NCBI GenBank assembly: GCA_028714615.1
Contig: JAQTMA010000008.1
Span: forward strand, 1-53,618
Length of the DNA: 53,618 bases
Direction of reading: 5' to 3'
Source: Anaerolineaceae bacterium
GTDB taxonomy: Bacteria; Chloroflexota; Anaerolineae; Anaerolineales; Anaerolineaceae
This document shows positions 43,619 through 51,998 of this stretch, in pieces. The stretch's first letter is position 1. Each line of letters starts with the position of its first letter. Made by a program: the position numbers and the translations under genes. The notes below the pieces were generated by a model. That model worked only from the letters and a program-made list of their open reading frames with translations. It did not search any database and was not told where the DNA came from.

Positions 43619-46474
43619 TTAATCCGGCCAGAGTACTTTTACTGATAGCAAGTCCCATGAGCTAATCGCTAACTGGTCGGCTCCTTCCAGCCAACTCGCC
43701 TCGCGGTGAAGTGCTTCACGAAGTGCTATCCGATTGAAAACAATCGCCTGGCGCCGGAGTTCAACCTGCTGATCGCACAGCACACTCAACTTCGCATGAG
43801 ATAGTGCGTCATGAAGGATCTCTTCAGCTTCCTGGTGTGTCAGGGTGACCGGTGATGGTTTTGCATTGATTAACCGCCGAGTAGCCTCGGAGTTCAACGT
43901 TTCGTCTCCATATACTGGGAGGGCAAACGTTAGTAAATCCTCAAGGATTTGCGGTGGCGTCGTACTGGTTGTATAGCGAACCACGAGTGTAAACAATGCG
44001 GTTACCTCTGAAACATCCGGGGTGACAAGGACAGCAGTCCGGCCATATCGGATTTGAGCTCCTGGCTGGCCGCAGTCCGGCTCGAATGTCTGGCGTTTGA
44101 GCACGTCCATCAGCCGCCTGACTAGCGGGTGCCCCAGATCCAATACTTCTACCTCAGGATGGTCCAAACCGACTTGCGGATCGAAGGTGGCGCGCGCAAT
44201 TCCATCGGCTACACCCGGCAGCCTGAGATCTGGATTACTGATCGCGATCCGCAGGGTCCGGTCCGTGTTTTCGGAAACTACACAGCCCATGCTGTTCAAT
44301 CCGCTCATCACAAACTTGCGGATTTCCTCGGTAGTACCGATCGTTTCATTCACCTGCTGCATCTGGGTTTCGACCACACCCAGGCTGATATCGCTCTGTC
44401 CATAGAAGGATTCGCCTTTGATCCGTTCCAACAGCTCTTCGCTGAATGGATCTTCGGGCGCTGCCTCATTCTGAGCGACAGTTTCAAACAAGCTTAGCTG
44501 GACCGGGCCGAGATGCACCCCCCGGCCGTGCTCGCTGATGAAATCCAGGATGTTGTTCTCATCCCCAAAAAAGGGCGGGGAAAAGCCGTAGGCATCGCGG
44601 ATGCTGCGGGCTTTCTTGACCAGGTGCTCGAGGATGACCGCGTCCAGGGTATCGTTCATTACCATGGTACGGATGACCACCTGCCCTTCGGGCTGCCCGA
44701 AGCGGTCGATGCGGCCGTTGCGTTGTTCCAGGCGATTGGGATTCCAGGGCAGCTCATAATGGATCAGCTGGCTGGCCAGATACTGCAGGTTGACCCCTTC
44801 ACTAATCGCATCCGTAGCGACCATGACGGCCTTGGGGGCTTGATCAAATTTATCGAATGCTTCCTTGCGCTGGACCTCATTCATCCCACCGTGCAAGGTA
44901 ATCACCTTGACCTGGCTAAACTGCGGAAACTTTTGGATTTGCTCCGCCAGGTACTCCATCGTGTCGCGGTAACGGGTGAAGATGATGGCTTTATGCTTGT
45001 TCAGAACCATAGTGCGCAGCGTATTGCGCAGCAAATCCTGCAACTTATTATCAGCAGAGGGGGTGACGCGTTCAGCCAGGCGCTGAAGATCGTCCATGGT
45101 TTTCAGTTCCGCCCGGATAGCTTCTGGACTGCCGGTGGCGACCCGTTCAGAGCGGTCGACGATTTCAGCTTCGTCGTATTGCTCGCCTGGATCCTCATCG
45201 AGGACATTCGCCCTGGCCACCTCGAAGGGGATCAGCAGGTCCTGATCGGTTAAGCCGTCCAGGCGCTGCTCCAGGGCCAGCCGGCGATTGCGCAGTGAAC
45301 GACGCAGCGCTTCGGGAGATGACAGTGCCCGTTTGTGCAGGTGAAGAACTGCCCACCCTGCCAGGGTTTGGATGTTGGTTCGGGCGCCGCGCACATTCTC
45401 CAGGATCAACTCGCCATATTGATTAACCGCCTCGATTACAACGCGCTCCTGGGCGGAGGGCTGTATGGTGACTTCGTTTTGGTCGCGTTCTGGAAAGTGC
45501 TGCTGCGAGCCGGAACTTTGGCGCAGCCACTGCTCCACATCTGACCGGCGGCGCTGGATGATATGCTGGCTGGCTGCTGCCCGGTTAATGCGCGGATCAT
45601 GCACCGGACCCTCCACCATGTCGGGATCCAACATCCGCAGCAGGCTGGCGAAGGAATCCGTATAACCGTTATGCGGGGTGGCGGTGAGCATCAGCATATG
45701 CTTGACATTCGGTGAGGATGCAAGCGCCTTCCCTAGCTCCCAGCGGTCCATGCTGACGTGCTGGTCAGGTCCGCTTTGATGGGGTTTGGCCATCTGGTGG
45801 GCCTCATCAACCAGGACGATATCCCAGGGAACTTCCAAGATTTGGTTTTTGATATCCGGGCTTTTGGCGTAGTCAATTGAAACGATGAAGCAGTTGTGGA
45901 ACTCCCAAGGGTTTGAGCCGGCTGGCAGGTCGCGTTCTAAGGCGCGCCGGTGCGTGCGTGAGAAGATGACTGCATCCAGGTGGAAGAAGTAATCCAGCGC
46001 CTGCCGCCACTGCTCGCGCAGACCGGCCGGGCAAACAATCAGCACACGCCGCGCCAGGCCGCGCGCCAGAAGTTCGCTAACGACAAGTCCAGCTTCGATG
46101 GTCTTGCCCAAGCCGACATCATCAGCGATCAGCAGGCGGACGCGCGGTTGCTCCAGGGCCATCACCAATGGAGCGAGTTGATAAGCCACCGGGATGGCCC
46201 GTGACCGCTGCAAAGCCAGCAGCGGCGCGGTGGAATGGACCATTGACAGCCGAAAGGCGCGCAGCATCAGGTCATGGGCTTGGGGCGTGCCAACCGTGGC
46301 CGGGTCGGGTGCAGGCAGGTTGCCAGGGGAGACCTTCTCAACGGGGAGGTAGAGGCGCACCTGCCGGGTAGCTTCATCGACCGCAGTCAGGTAGAGAACG
46401 TCGCCGTCTTGGGCATCCACGCGCCATAAGCGTTGCCGAGCTTGCACCAACGTACCGGGAGAGTACAGGGGCAT
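43619..46474 (-). CDS. SNF2-family helicase (DrmD/HepA-like)
   Basis: 951 residues. The superfamily 2 SNF2 motor has motif I ADDVGLGKTIEAG near 116, motif II VDEAHQMA near 220, LTATPHNG near 265, motif V 'VATDAISEGVNLQYL' and motif VI 'EQRNGRIDRFGQ' near 585. The N-terminal 'TLVQARQRLWRVD' segment and long C-terminal region match the HepA/RapA-like architecture of DrmD in class 1 DISARM. It is the first gene of the operon, behind a promoter at 46507-46537 and an AAAGGA ribosome site. It probably translocates on duplex DNA and helps distinguish unmodified incoming DNA. Confidence 0.9.
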   Translation of the reverse strand: MPLYSPGTLVQARQRLWRVDAQDGDVLYLTAVDEATRQVRLYLPVEKVSPGNLPAPDPATVGTPQAHDLMLRAFRLSMVHSTAPLLALQRSRAIPVAYQLAPLVMALEQPRVRLLIADDVGLGKTIEAGLVVSELLARGLARRVLIVCPAGLREQWRQALDYFFHLDAVIFSRTHRRALERDLPAGSNPWEFHNCFIVSIDYAKSPDIKNQILEVPWDIVLVDEAHQMAKPHQSGPDQHVSMDRWELGKALASSPNVKHMLMLTATPHNGYTDSFASLLRMLDPDMVEGPVHDPRINRAAASQHIIQRRRSDVEQWLRQSSGSQQHFPERDQNEVTIQPSAQERVVIEAVNQYGELILENVRGARTNIQTLAGWAVLHLHKRALSSPEALRRSLRNRRLALEQRLDGLTDQDLLIPFEVARANVLDEDPGEQYDEAEIVDRSERVATGSPEAIRAELKTMDDLQRLAERVTPSADNKLQDLLRNTLRTMVLNKHKAIIFTRYRDTMEYLAEQIQKFPQFSQVKVITLHGGMNEVQRKEAFDKFDQAPKAVMVATDAISEGVNLQYLASQLIHYELPWNPNRLEQRNGRIDRFGQPEGQVVIRTMVMNDTLDAVILEHLVKKARSIRDAYGFSPPFFGDENNILDFISEHGRGVHLGPVQLSLFETVAQNEAAPEDPFSEELLERIKGESFYGQSDISLGVVETQMQQVNETIGTTEEIRKFVMSGLNSMGCVVSENTDRTLRIAISNPDLRLPGVADGIARATFDPQVGLDHPEVEVLDLGHPLVRRLMDVLKRQTFEPDCGQPGAQIRYGRTAVLVTPDVSEVTALFTLVVRYTTSTTPPQILEDLLTFALPVYGDETLNSEATRRLINAKPSPVTLTHQEAEEILHDALSHAKLSVLCDQQVELRRQAIVFNRIALREALHREASWLEGADQLAISSWDLLSVKVLWPD

Positions 46475-46506
46475 GATTTTTCCTTTGATCGTTGTTGGAC
46501 GAATTG

Positions 46507-46537
46507 ATTATATACCAGACCAATAAATTTTCCGCAA
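46507..46537 (-). promoter_or_regulatory. Promoter of the twelve-gene defence operon
   Basis: On the minus strand TTGCGG (46537-46532) is followed after 17 bases by TATATA, within TGGTATATAAT, which also provides an extended -10 TG. The box lies about 35 bases before the SNF2 start codon. It is the only good promoter-like sequence I see near the start of this gene block. Confidence 0.55.
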
Positions 46538-46739
46538 TTTTCAATTGCTCTCATGGGCTCACTCATCACATTTGTCAGGTTCAATAACAATCAAAAGAGA
46601 CTATTCGGGATGGCAAGGAAATTAATGGGAGGAAAACCGCTTTGGTAAGCATGGAATGAGTGGTTTAGTATAAAGAATTATCTGACCCACGCATAACAAA
46701 CCACTACTCCGAGCTAAATATACAAAACCCAACCCCAAC
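46538..46739. other. Divergent intergenic region
   Basis: No gene. It separates the minus-strand defence operon from the plus-strand mobility genes, and I see no strong plus-strand promoter here. Confidence 0.4.
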
Positions 46740-46784
46740 ATGCGCGCAGGTGTCGAAAAAGCATCGACACCTGCGCGCATTTTT
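46740..46784 (+). terminator. Long perfect hairpin with T run
   Basis: Two perfectly complementary 17-base arms (46740-46756 and 46764-46780) around a 7-base loop are followed by TTTT. In form it is a plus-strand Rho-independent terminator, but no plus-strand gene precedes it. A weaker outer match (46728-46734 with 46792-46798) extends the symmetry. It could protect the downstream genes from read-through, or it could be a recombination or replication site. Confidence 0.55.
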
Positions 46785-46838
46785 CCGCATTGGTTGGGGC
46801 CGGCGACGGTTGAGCAAGTCGGGGGGCTAACCGCACTC

Positions 46839-47147
46839 ATGGAGATGGGACTGGACAATCACAGCCGGTCCCATCGCCTGAGCGTGCTCTCCGTGCTGGT
46901 CGGCCGGGAAGTGCTCTCGGCCAAGTACCTCACCAAATGGGAAGCCCACACCCTGATCGATATGATCCGGGAACCAGACGTAACACCATGGAGCTTATCA
47001 CGAGATGGCTACACCCTCATCCAAGGCGCAGAGCGAGAAGCTGAAGCAATTGCGGAACGATACCACGACCCGGATCCTGAACTCACGGCGATTTATGGGG
47101 ATCTACCACTGCCCGGTCTGCATGAAACCCCTGAACGGGTCGGGTGA
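46839..47147 (+). CDS. Small uncharacterised protein, possibly truncated
   Basis: About 102 residues from the ATG at 46839; the frame is open further upstream, back into the hairpin. The segment 'RLSVLSVLVGREVLSAKYLT' followed by 'KWEAHTLIDMI' resembles the C-terminal linker of recombination or single-strand-binding proteins of phage-like elements, in which 'GR-V-S---LT--EA--LI' precedes an acidic tail. The lack of a well-defined N-terminal domain suggests that only the C-terminal part survives. It overlaps the next gene by about 53 bases in a different frame. Function uncertain. Confidence 0.45.
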   Translation: MEMGLDNHSRSHRLSVLSVLVGREVLSAKYLTKWEAHTLIDMIREPDVTPWSLSRDGYTLIQGAEREAEAIAERYHDPDPELTAIYGDLPLPGLHETPERVG

Positions 47148-47520
47148 GCTGCATGAGGTCATGCTAACGCGGGGCGACGTGCAGTTTGCCAAGGATGAAG
47201 ACAAGCTCCGCATCCACGTGCCCCAAAACTGCACGGTGCTGCACCCGGGGGACTGCCACCACGCCGCCCAGCACACCGAAGAAGGCAAGATTGCCTGTTT
47301 GCGACAGATGGCCTTCTTCGAAAGCTACGACGCACTGCACGCGTGGCTGACCGAGATAGCCTTTGCCCTGCGTTCGCGGATCCCGGTCGATGAACGCCGG
47401 TTCTTGATCGGACACCATATTGCCATCGAAAAGGTAGACGGATTGTACATGCACCATCAGGAGCGGAAGGCTCGCCAGGTTGCCAACACCCGCCATATTT
47501 ACAAAGGCTCTACCAGATAG
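47095..47520 (+). CDS. HNH-like zinc-binding protein
   Basis: About 141 residues from the ATG at 47095. It begins 'YHCPVCMKPLNGSGELHEVM' and continues 'CTVLHPGDCHHAAQHTEEGK', which gives CxxC, ELHE, a central N..C..L and a CHH group. This is the order of a treble-clef HNH nuclease with some substitutions. The rest ('DERRFLIGHHIAIEKVDGL') is unassigned. The ribosome site is weak, and the frame could begin further upstream (47005), overlapping the previous gene. HNH proteins are common in mobile elements, as homing, packaging or anti-phage nucleases. Confidence 0.6.
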   Translation: MGIYHCPVCMKPLNGSGELHEVMLTRGDVQFAKDEDKLRIHVPQNCTVLHPGDCHHAAQHTEEGKIACLRQMAFFESYDALHAWLTEIAFALRSRIPVDERRFLIGHHIAIEKVDGLYMHHQERKARQVANTRHIYKGSTR

Positions 47521-47551
47521 AGCCCAACCATCCATAAGGGAGAACCTATCA

Positions 47552-47701
47552 ATGAGCAAAAGGAAAGCCAAACGTTACCACAACCGTCTCGAGGTCGAGA
47601 TCATTCGATCCGAGAAATACGCCAACAATAACACCCATTTGATGATCCAAATTACTCTACTGCGGGTCGAAAAGCCTGGAGGTGAGAATGGCGGGGTATG
47701 A
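47552..47701 (+). CDS. Small basic protein (49 residues)
   Basis: A short Lys/Arg-rich protein, 'MSKRKAKRYHNRLEVEIIRS', behind an AAGGGAG ribosome site. It overlaps the next gene by 14 bases, which supports translation. No family is recognised; it may be a nucleic-acid-binding or regulatory peptide. Confidence 0.5.
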   Translation: MSKRKAKRYHNRLEVEIIRSEKYANNNTHLMIQITLLRVEKPGGENGGV

Positions 47702-47975
47702 AGCTGTACCGCAAGATTGGTTCAAAAGTGGCGGCATCTGGGCCGGAATGACCCTGGGGGAGTTTGTGCGCCTGCTGGTGGACGGCGGTCCGACCGACGT
47801 GGTGCTGGCGCGGGTAAAGGACAAGTCGGAGATCGGCAAAGACGGCGCTTTTCGGCTGAGCCTGGAGGTGGAGCTAGTGCCTAACGGCCACGTGGAAGAG
47901 CGCATGGTGGAGCTGGTCGTGACTGTGGCTCACCAGGATCTGCAGGCAATGATCAACAAGGGGGTCATTCGATAA
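47688..47975 (+). CDS. Uncharacterised 95-residue protein
   Basis: A small soluble protein containing 'GMTLGEFVRLLVDGGPTDVV' and a C-terminal half with beta-strand character ('LSLEVELVPNGHVEERMVEL'). GGAGGTGAG lies just before the ATG, and the start overlaps the preceding gene. It is probably part of the island's mobility or replication operon. Nothing in it identifies a function. Confidence 0.55.
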   Translation: MAGYEAVPQDWFKSGGIWAGMTLGEFVRLLVDGGPTDVVLARVKDKSEIGKDGAFRLSLEVELVPNGHVEERMVELVVTVAHQDLQAMINKGVIR

Positions 47976-48006
47976 ACTGCTACAGCAGGAGAAAAAATGG
48001 CTTGAG

Positions 48007-48042
48007 CCAATATCGAGTATTTTCAAAAATACTCGATATTGG
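48007..48042. promoter_or_regulatory. 36-base palindrome, probable operator
   Basis: Perfect 17-base arms (48007-48023 and 48026-48042) around a 2-base centre, AT-rich, in the 173-base gap upstream of the HTH gene at 48149. The near-absence of a loop favours a dimeric protein-binding site over a terminator, and no T run follows. The HTH protein itself or another island regulator may bind here. Confidence 0.6.
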
Positions 48043-48148
48043 AGGGGGATAACTCAGTACTAACCGTGCTACGATGATTCTAGGTCCGAAGGGATCATTT
48101 GTTTCCCATCCTTATCAATGCAGTATCAAAGTAACCAAGGAGAAAACG

Positions 48149-48358
48149 ATGCAAACAAGACTACTGAAAGCAGCTGAAGTTGCCCAAGCACTGGGTGTCA
48201 GCCGCACCCATGCATTTTTGCTTATGCGTAGCGGGGCCATCGAAGTTATTCGGTTTGGCAAGAGTGTGCGGGTCACCGAAACTGCCCTCGAACAATTCAT
48301 TTGCCAAAACACAAGGAAAGTGAGCAATCCAAAACTGGATGAACTAGACAATCATTAA
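48149..48358 (+). CDS. Excisionase-like HTH protein
   Basis: 69 residues. 'LLKAAEVAQALGVSRTHAFL' followed by 'LMRSGAIEVIRFGKSVRV' is a typical MerR/excisionase HTH_17 domain with its wing. AAGGAG precedes the ATG. Such proteins control excision or the early operon of integrative elements. It is the intact counterpart of the broken gene at 1383-1594, although the two are not close copies. The palindrome at 48007-48042 lies upstream. Confidence 0.82.
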   Translation: MQTRLLKAAEVAQALGVSRTHAFLLMRSGAIEVIRFGKSVRVTETALEQFICQNTRKVSNPKLDELDNH

Positions 48359-48561
48359 GTCTTGGAGAGGCTGAATCCAACCTACGGTTTGGGTTTTCGA
48401 TTATACAACAATGATCAATTATGAATGTCTTGACCCAGTTATTAATTCGTGAGGCAAACCTTCCCAAAAAGAAGTCAGCTGAATTCGCAATTTAGGCTGA
48501 ACACCATTGAGCTCGGATTCATTCCAATATAGGAGTGAATTAACAACGAAGAGGAAAAACC

Positions 48562-50331
48562 ATGCCTAAAGCAAATAATTCTTCATTTGTAGCCCAATCC
48601 CTCGGTGATTTTTCTAAGGATTACCAGAAAAACAACCACGCAGTGATTAAAGCGCGAAAATTGAAAAGTCGCGATCACGACGATTCTCTAATAATGGTCG
48701 GGTCCGCAGAAGACGCTGCTGATCTGGAAAACAACCAGGATATGTCCCTTCCCGCCGAAAATGAAGAAATTCCATTCGATTATGGCAAGCCCAAACATCA
48801 ACTAAACCTACCTTTAATTATTATGACTGATACGAAGGTAAGTGAGAATAGCGATATGGCATACGGTCTGTTGGTTAAGGCCAATAATCCCCCTCGTTTT
48901 TTTCAAAGGGGAGGAAAGTTGGTCCTCCTATCGCAGGATGAGAATGGGAAATGTTTGCTCAATATTGCAAATAAAGAAATACTTACCCATCATTTGCACA
49001 GGGTTGCCAACTTTGTTCTGCTCGAGAAAAATGGCGTCCAATCCCCTGCCGCCTATATCCAAACGGTCGTTAATGACATCTTAGGGAGATCGAATCTCCC
49101 TGGGATACCCGCCTTTCACGGAATTATTAATACGCCAATTGTCCGGGAAGATGGAACGATCCTCGCGACGCCTGGATATGATCAGGTAACTGGATTGTTT
49201 TATTCCCCGATAGCAAACCTTGTTGATATTAATATTCCACTGAAGCCGATTCAAAAAGACATCCATACTGCAAAAGCAATTTTAGAGGAAATGATCCATG
49301 AGTTCCCCTTCGATGGAGAAGCCTCTAAAACGAATTATATTGGTTTACTCTTAACAACGATGGCCCGATCAGCTATTCCACGCCCTAGCCAAGTACCCTT
49401 AGCTTTGATTAGCGCAACCAAGCAAGGAACCGGGAAAACTAACCTGGGGAAATTCGCCTGCACCATCAGCACCGGTCATCCAGCGAAGATAACCCCCATA
49501 CCTTCGTCGGAAGAAGAATGGGTAAAAACGTCGACTAGTCTTTTAAATGAAAACCAACGTGTCGTCCTTTTGGATAATTTAAGTACAGTTTTGAAATCGG
49601 ACATACTGAACGCCCTGATCACCGCCGAAGAGTGGTTTACTCGTTTGCTTGGGACCAATCGTATGTTCAACTTTCCCCAGGACATGGTTTTAATTGTGAC
49701 TGGCAATAATATACGGTTAGGTGGCGACACCCCTCGCCGATGTTTCTGGATCCGTTTGGATGCAAAAACGTCTCAGCCAGAGAATCGGCATTTTTTGATA
49801 AAGAACCTCCCAAAATGGGTTCTAGAGAACATCAAAGATCTAGTCTGGGCACTGTTGGTATTAGTTCGCGCTTGGTTCGTAGCCGGTTGTCCAGAACCGA
49901 CGACGAGCACTATGGGGGGGTTCGAAGAATGGTCCAGGTTTGTTGGGGGCATTTTGGAGTGTGCAGGCTATTCCCAGTTCCTTGCTAATCGGCAACAAAT
50001 GACCGATACCGCCGTGGATGATGCCATGGAAAATGAGATATTTCTGCGCGCGCTACAAAAGCAATACCCTGCTAGGTCAGTTAGGGCTGTCGAAATAGCC
50101 AAGGACATCGAGAAATGCTCTTCACTCCAAGAATTTCTTCCAGGTTGTCTCCCGGACCCAAATGGAAAAGGGCGATTGATGCGTGATACACTTCCCCATT
50201 CGCTTGGCGAATATTTCAAGAAGTTAAACGGAACTCCATTCGGAGATTCCAATGTTAGGGTAGAACGAGATGGGGTCCATACTCATACTGGGACCGCCCT
50301 ATGGCGATTCAGAGCGGATACTGCTGGTTAG
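48562..50331 (+). CDS. Phage/plasmid-type replication ATPase (primase-helicase-like)
   Basis: 589 residues. An AAA+/superfamily 3-like ATPase core has Walker A KQGTGKTNL near 285-294, Walker B RVVLLDNL near 332 and a sensor 1 'LIVTGNNIRLGG' followed by 'RRCFWIRLD' as arginine finger. The N-terminal 270 residues have no clear primase motif but resemble the leading part of D5/P4-like or DUF927-type replication proteins. GAGGAAAA precedes the ATG. Such proteins replicate integrative elements and satellites after excision. The element carries no capsid or conjugation genes. Confidence 0.72.
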   Translation: MPKANNSSFVAQSLGDFSKDYQKNNHAVIKARKLKSRDHDDSLIMVGSAEDAADLENNQDMSLPAENEEIPFDYGKPKHQLNLPLIIMTDTKVSENSDMAYGLLVKANNPPRFFQRGGKLVLLSQDENGKCLLNIANKEILTHHLHRVANFVLLEKNGVQSPAAYIQTVVNDILGRSNLPGIPAFHGIINTPIVREDGTILATPGYDQVTGLFYSPIANLVDINIPLKPIQKDIHTAKAILEEMIHEFPFDGEASKTNYIGLLLTTMARSAIPRPSQVPLALISATKQGTGKTNLGKFACTISTGHPAKITPIPSSEEEWVKTSTSLLNENQRVVLLDNLSTVLKSDILNALITAEEWFTRLLGTNRMFNFPQDMVLIVTGNNIRLGGDTPRRCFWIRLDAKTSQPENRHFLIKNLPKWVLENIKDLVWALLVLVRAWFVAGCPEPTTSTMGGFEEWSRFVGGILECAGYSQFLANRQQMTDTAVDDAMENEIFLRALQKQYPARSVRAVEIAKDIEKCSSLQEFLPGCLPDPNGKGRLMRDTLPHSLGEYFKKLNGTPFGDSNVRVERDGVHTHTGTALWRFRADTAG

Positions 50332-50502
50332 TGATGCGGGGGGTGCGGGGGCAGAATGACTTGGTTGGATTAATAGGAAAAACAAATATATATTATCCAA
50401 CACTGGGAGAACTGCTTTACGCCCCGGCACCCCCCGCAAAAGCTGAAAAAGTCCATTATTTTACGTCAAAGAAGCGTCATTGATGCCAAAAGGATAATTG
50501 AA

Positions 50503-50907
50503 ATGCAAACAGCTAACCAGAAAGCGAAAATCAATCTACCCCATTCTGCCATCATAAGAGCTCCCGGCCTTTTGCCAATGCTCTATACAGTAAGCGAGCT
50601 TGCACAAGATTTGGGATTACCTGACCGCACCTTACGAGACTGGCTGGCATCCGGTGCCCCACATCAACGTGACTCAAAGAACCGGATCTGGATTGACGGG
50701 AAGACATTCTACAATTGGCTCGACAATCAACGGAAAACCAAGAACACCGAAAAGCTTACCGACGATCAGGCGTGGTGCCTGCGCTGCAAGGCGCCTGTTA
50801 AACTATGGCAGCCAGAAACACGACTAATAAAAGGTAAACTCATCCATATCCGAGGAACCTGCCCGATCTGCGGTTGCACTATCAACCGGGGAGGACGCCT
50901 TGATTAA
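50503..50907 (+). CDS. HTH plus zinc-ribbon protein
   Basis: 134 residues. An HTH_17-type domain 'TVSELAQDLGLPDRTLRDWL' (about 30-50) is followed by a zinc ribbon formed by CLRC (about 88-91) and CPICGC near the C-terminus. It is probably a DNA-binding partner of the recombinase that follows: its last 8 bases overlap the TTG start of that gene, with the GGGGAGG ribosome site inside this one. Function is inferred from this coupling. Confidence 0.75.
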   Translation: MQTANQKAKINLPHSAIIRAPGLLPMLYTVSELAQDLGLPDRTLRDWLASGAPHQRDSKNRIWIDGKTFYNWLDNQRKTKNTEKLTDDQAWCLRCKAPVKLWQPETRLIKGKLIHIRGTCPICGCTINRGGRLD

Positions 50908-51994
50908 CCGCGAAAATTACACACTGGTCAAGACACATCTGACCTACCTGGAAGAGGTCGGCCAACTCTCGCCCTCCTCTGTCGAGCGTTACTGGTTCTA
51001 CCTGCGCCATCTGCTGCTGTGGGCCGACGACCGCGTATTGGGAAAAGCCGCGACTCTCCGCCCCACGTTCCCCGCATATGTCGCATCACAACCGGCCAGG
51101 CGGGGTGAAGGTAATCTTGCCGCTGAATCTCAAAAGAAGATTGTAGAGACAGCCAAACGATTTTTCCAATGGGCAAAAACCAATTATCCCAAATCATATC
51201 GCGAGATGCCCTCCAGTTGGATTGATTTGCTACGTCCTCCCCGTTTACCGCAACCATCGGATGAGCATGAATATGTGACCGTGGACGACGTTACCCGATT
51301 GGCTACGCGCATAGATTCTGCTGAAGACTTGGCAATGAAGCGTGATCAGGCTGCGGCAGCCATGCTATTTCTCTCCGGGATGCGGGCCAATGCCTTTGTC
51401 ACCCTGCCAATCTCAGCTGTCGACCTCCCCAGCCGATCAGTTCGCCAATGGCCCGAGCTCGGGGTCAAGACCAAAAATGGCAAGCGGGCGACCACGTACC
51501 TGCTTCCGATCCCCGACCTGCTAACGGTTGTGGAAGAATGGGATGCGCTTGTCCGGTCGAGCCTGCCCCCCACATCGCGGTGGTACGCTCCAATCGAGAG
51601 CTGCTGGGGTGACCAGATCTTCTCCTCCGCCGAGCCGGGCGAGAACCGCAACCATGCCTTGGACAAACGTTTGAAGCTGCTTTACGGACGTGCTAACCTG
51701 CCCTACCACTCGGCACACAAGTTCCGTCACGGCCACGCCGTATACGGCCTGCAGCACGCTCAAACCATGGCGGACTATAAAGCCCTGTCCCTGAACCTGA
51801 TGCACCAGGACATCAAGATCACCGACCAGATTTACGCTCCGATCCTCAACGACGAAGTTAAGCAACGGGTTGCCGGGATGTCCAACCTACCAGCAGACCA
51901 ACCAGATGACGATCTTGGATCTTACTTTAACAGCCTTAGCAACGCCCAGCTATCAAAAGCGATGGCGATTATTGCTGATCGGTTGATCCGGTAA
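50900..51994 (+). CDS. Tyrosine recombinase 2 (accessory integrase)
   Basis: 364 residues. N-terminal core-binding domain 'PSSVERYWFYLRHLLLWADD'; catalytic domain with Arg in SGMRANAFVTLP, HKFRHGHA (box II His and Arg) and 'LMHQDIKITDQIYAP' (second His and Tyr). All catalytic residues are present. It begins with TTG behind GGGGAGG, overlapping the HTH/zinc-ribbon gene, and its stop is 4 bases from the end of the convergent integrase. It is of a different subfamily from that enzyme and may act at another site or in element resolution. Confidence 0.85.
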   Translation: MINRENYTLVKTHLTYLEEVGQLSPSSVERYWFYLRHLLLWADDRVLGKAATLRPTFPAYVASQPARRGEGNLAAESQKKIVETAKRFFQWAKTNYPKSYREMPSSWIDLLRPPRLPQPSDEHEYVTVDDVTRLATRIDSAEDLAMKRDQAAAAMLFLSGMRANAFVTLPISAVDLPSRSVRQWPELGVKTKNGKRATTYLLPIPDLLTVVEEWDALVRSSLPPTSRWYAPIESCWGDQIFSSAEPGENRNHALDKRLKLLYGRANLPYHSAHKFRHGHAVYGLQHAQTMADYKALSLNLMHQDIKITDQIYAPILNDEVKQRVAGMSNLPADQPDDDLGSYFNSLSNAQLSKAMAIIADRLIR

Positions 51995-51998
51995 TGGT

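Noticed and set aside
44513..45253. Plus-strand frame of 246 codons
   Set aside because: Antisense shadow of the SNF2 helicase gene, whose motifs are clear on the other strand.
24616..46474. Complete BREX system
   Set aside because: A PglX-like methylase is present, but I find no brxC/pglY ATPase, no pglZ phosphatase and no brxL or brxA/B genes.
24616..46474. Canonical DISARM
   Set aside because: The core resembles class 1 DISARM, but there is no PLD-family drmC, helicase and DUF1998 are joined, and many extra genes are interleaved. It is reported as DISARM-like only.
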